From positions 1-6,890 of the forward strand of contig SFQZ01000116.1 in assembly GCA_004562915.1 (NCBI GenBank): a DNA stretch of 6,890 nucleotides. Direction: 5' to 3'. The position numbers were made by a program, and so were the translations under genes. The notes beneath the pieces were generated by a model, which made no database searches, had not been told where the DNA came from, and saw nothing but the letters and a program-made list of their open reading frames with translations. Source of the DNA: a bacterium. GTDB lineage: Bacteria; Bacillota_A; Clostridia; Lachnospirales; Lachnospiraceae. Shown one piece after another: positions 6,798-6,890 of this stretch; position 1 is the first letter of the stretch, and each line of letters begins with the position of its first letter.

Positions 6798-6802
6798 CTG
6801 TG

Positions 6803-6890
6803 GTGCGCCTTGCGGCGCACGTTTCTAACGGGTGAAAGTCCCTAATCCGCCCTAGTAGTGGGAAGGATACAGCCAAGACCAAGGGTGTCC
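6803..6890 (+). mobile_element. 5' end of a group II intron (domain I), cut by the window edge
   Basis: From 6803 the sequence begins GTGCG, the group II 5' splice-site consensus GTGYG. It continues with elements I associate with domain I of bacterial group II introns: GGGTGAAAGTCCC (6830-6842), GTGGGAAGGATACAGCC (6858-6874) and CAAGGGTGTCC (6880-6890). GGATAC (6865-6870) pairs with GTGTCC (6885-6890), with one G-T pair. The maturase/reverse transcriptase and domains V-VI would lie beyond the right edge, so activity cannot be judged. The exact 5' boundary is uncertain because GTGCG is also the left arm of a perfect hairpin (6803-6820). Identification is from remembered sequence resemblance, not a covariance-model search. 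Confidence 0.72.

Overview
The window looks like chromosomal DNA from an anaerobic Gram-positive of the Clostridia, most likely a Lachnospiraceae member (Blautia/Dorea/Roseburia-like). The basis is protein-sequence resemblance (a CarB of the type I associate with that family, a long-loop UppP, a clostridial-type carbamate kinase), strong purine-rich Shine-Dalgarno sites, moderate GC in the genes and AT-rich spacers. The genus cannot be fixed from what is visible.

Layout. 1-328 is non-coding: a GC-rich hairpin terminator (36-55), an AT-rich promoter region whose best sigma-A promoter is TTGAAA-17-TAAAAT at 143-171 with an extended -10 and a perfect 8-bp inverted repeat over its -35, then a leader of about 150 nt with a strong hairpin close to the predicted 5' end. 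Four tightly packed plus-strand genes follow, probably one transcript: carA (329-1405), carB (1405-4602, one-base overlap), uppP (4620-5519) and a carbamate-kinase-family gene, arcC-like (5580-6512). A hairpin with 14-bp perfect arms (6542-6597) closes the operon. 6598-6764 holds no convincing gene. A second, orphan terminator (about 6765-6797) follows, and from about 6803 to the window edge the sequence reads as the 5' part (domain I) of a group II intron running off the right end.

How the genes work together. CarA and CarB make carbamoyl phosphate from glutamine, bicarbonate and 2 ATP for pyrimidines and arginine. The carbamate-kinase-like protein would, if canonical, convert carbamoyl phosphate plus ADP to ATP and carbamate, so the operon carries a maker and a possible consumer of the same intermediate. 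UppP, between them, recycles undecaprenyl pyrophosphate for cell-wall synthesis and has no obvious metabolic link.

Most of the window is ordinary housekeeping sequence. The points worth a second look are the altered substrate-loop residues of the carbamate-kinase-like protein, the dyad and leader hairpin before carA, two changed positions in the CarB allosteric pocket, and the small inter-terminator region with a group II intron placed just past a terminator. I see no clear case of a wholly new system.
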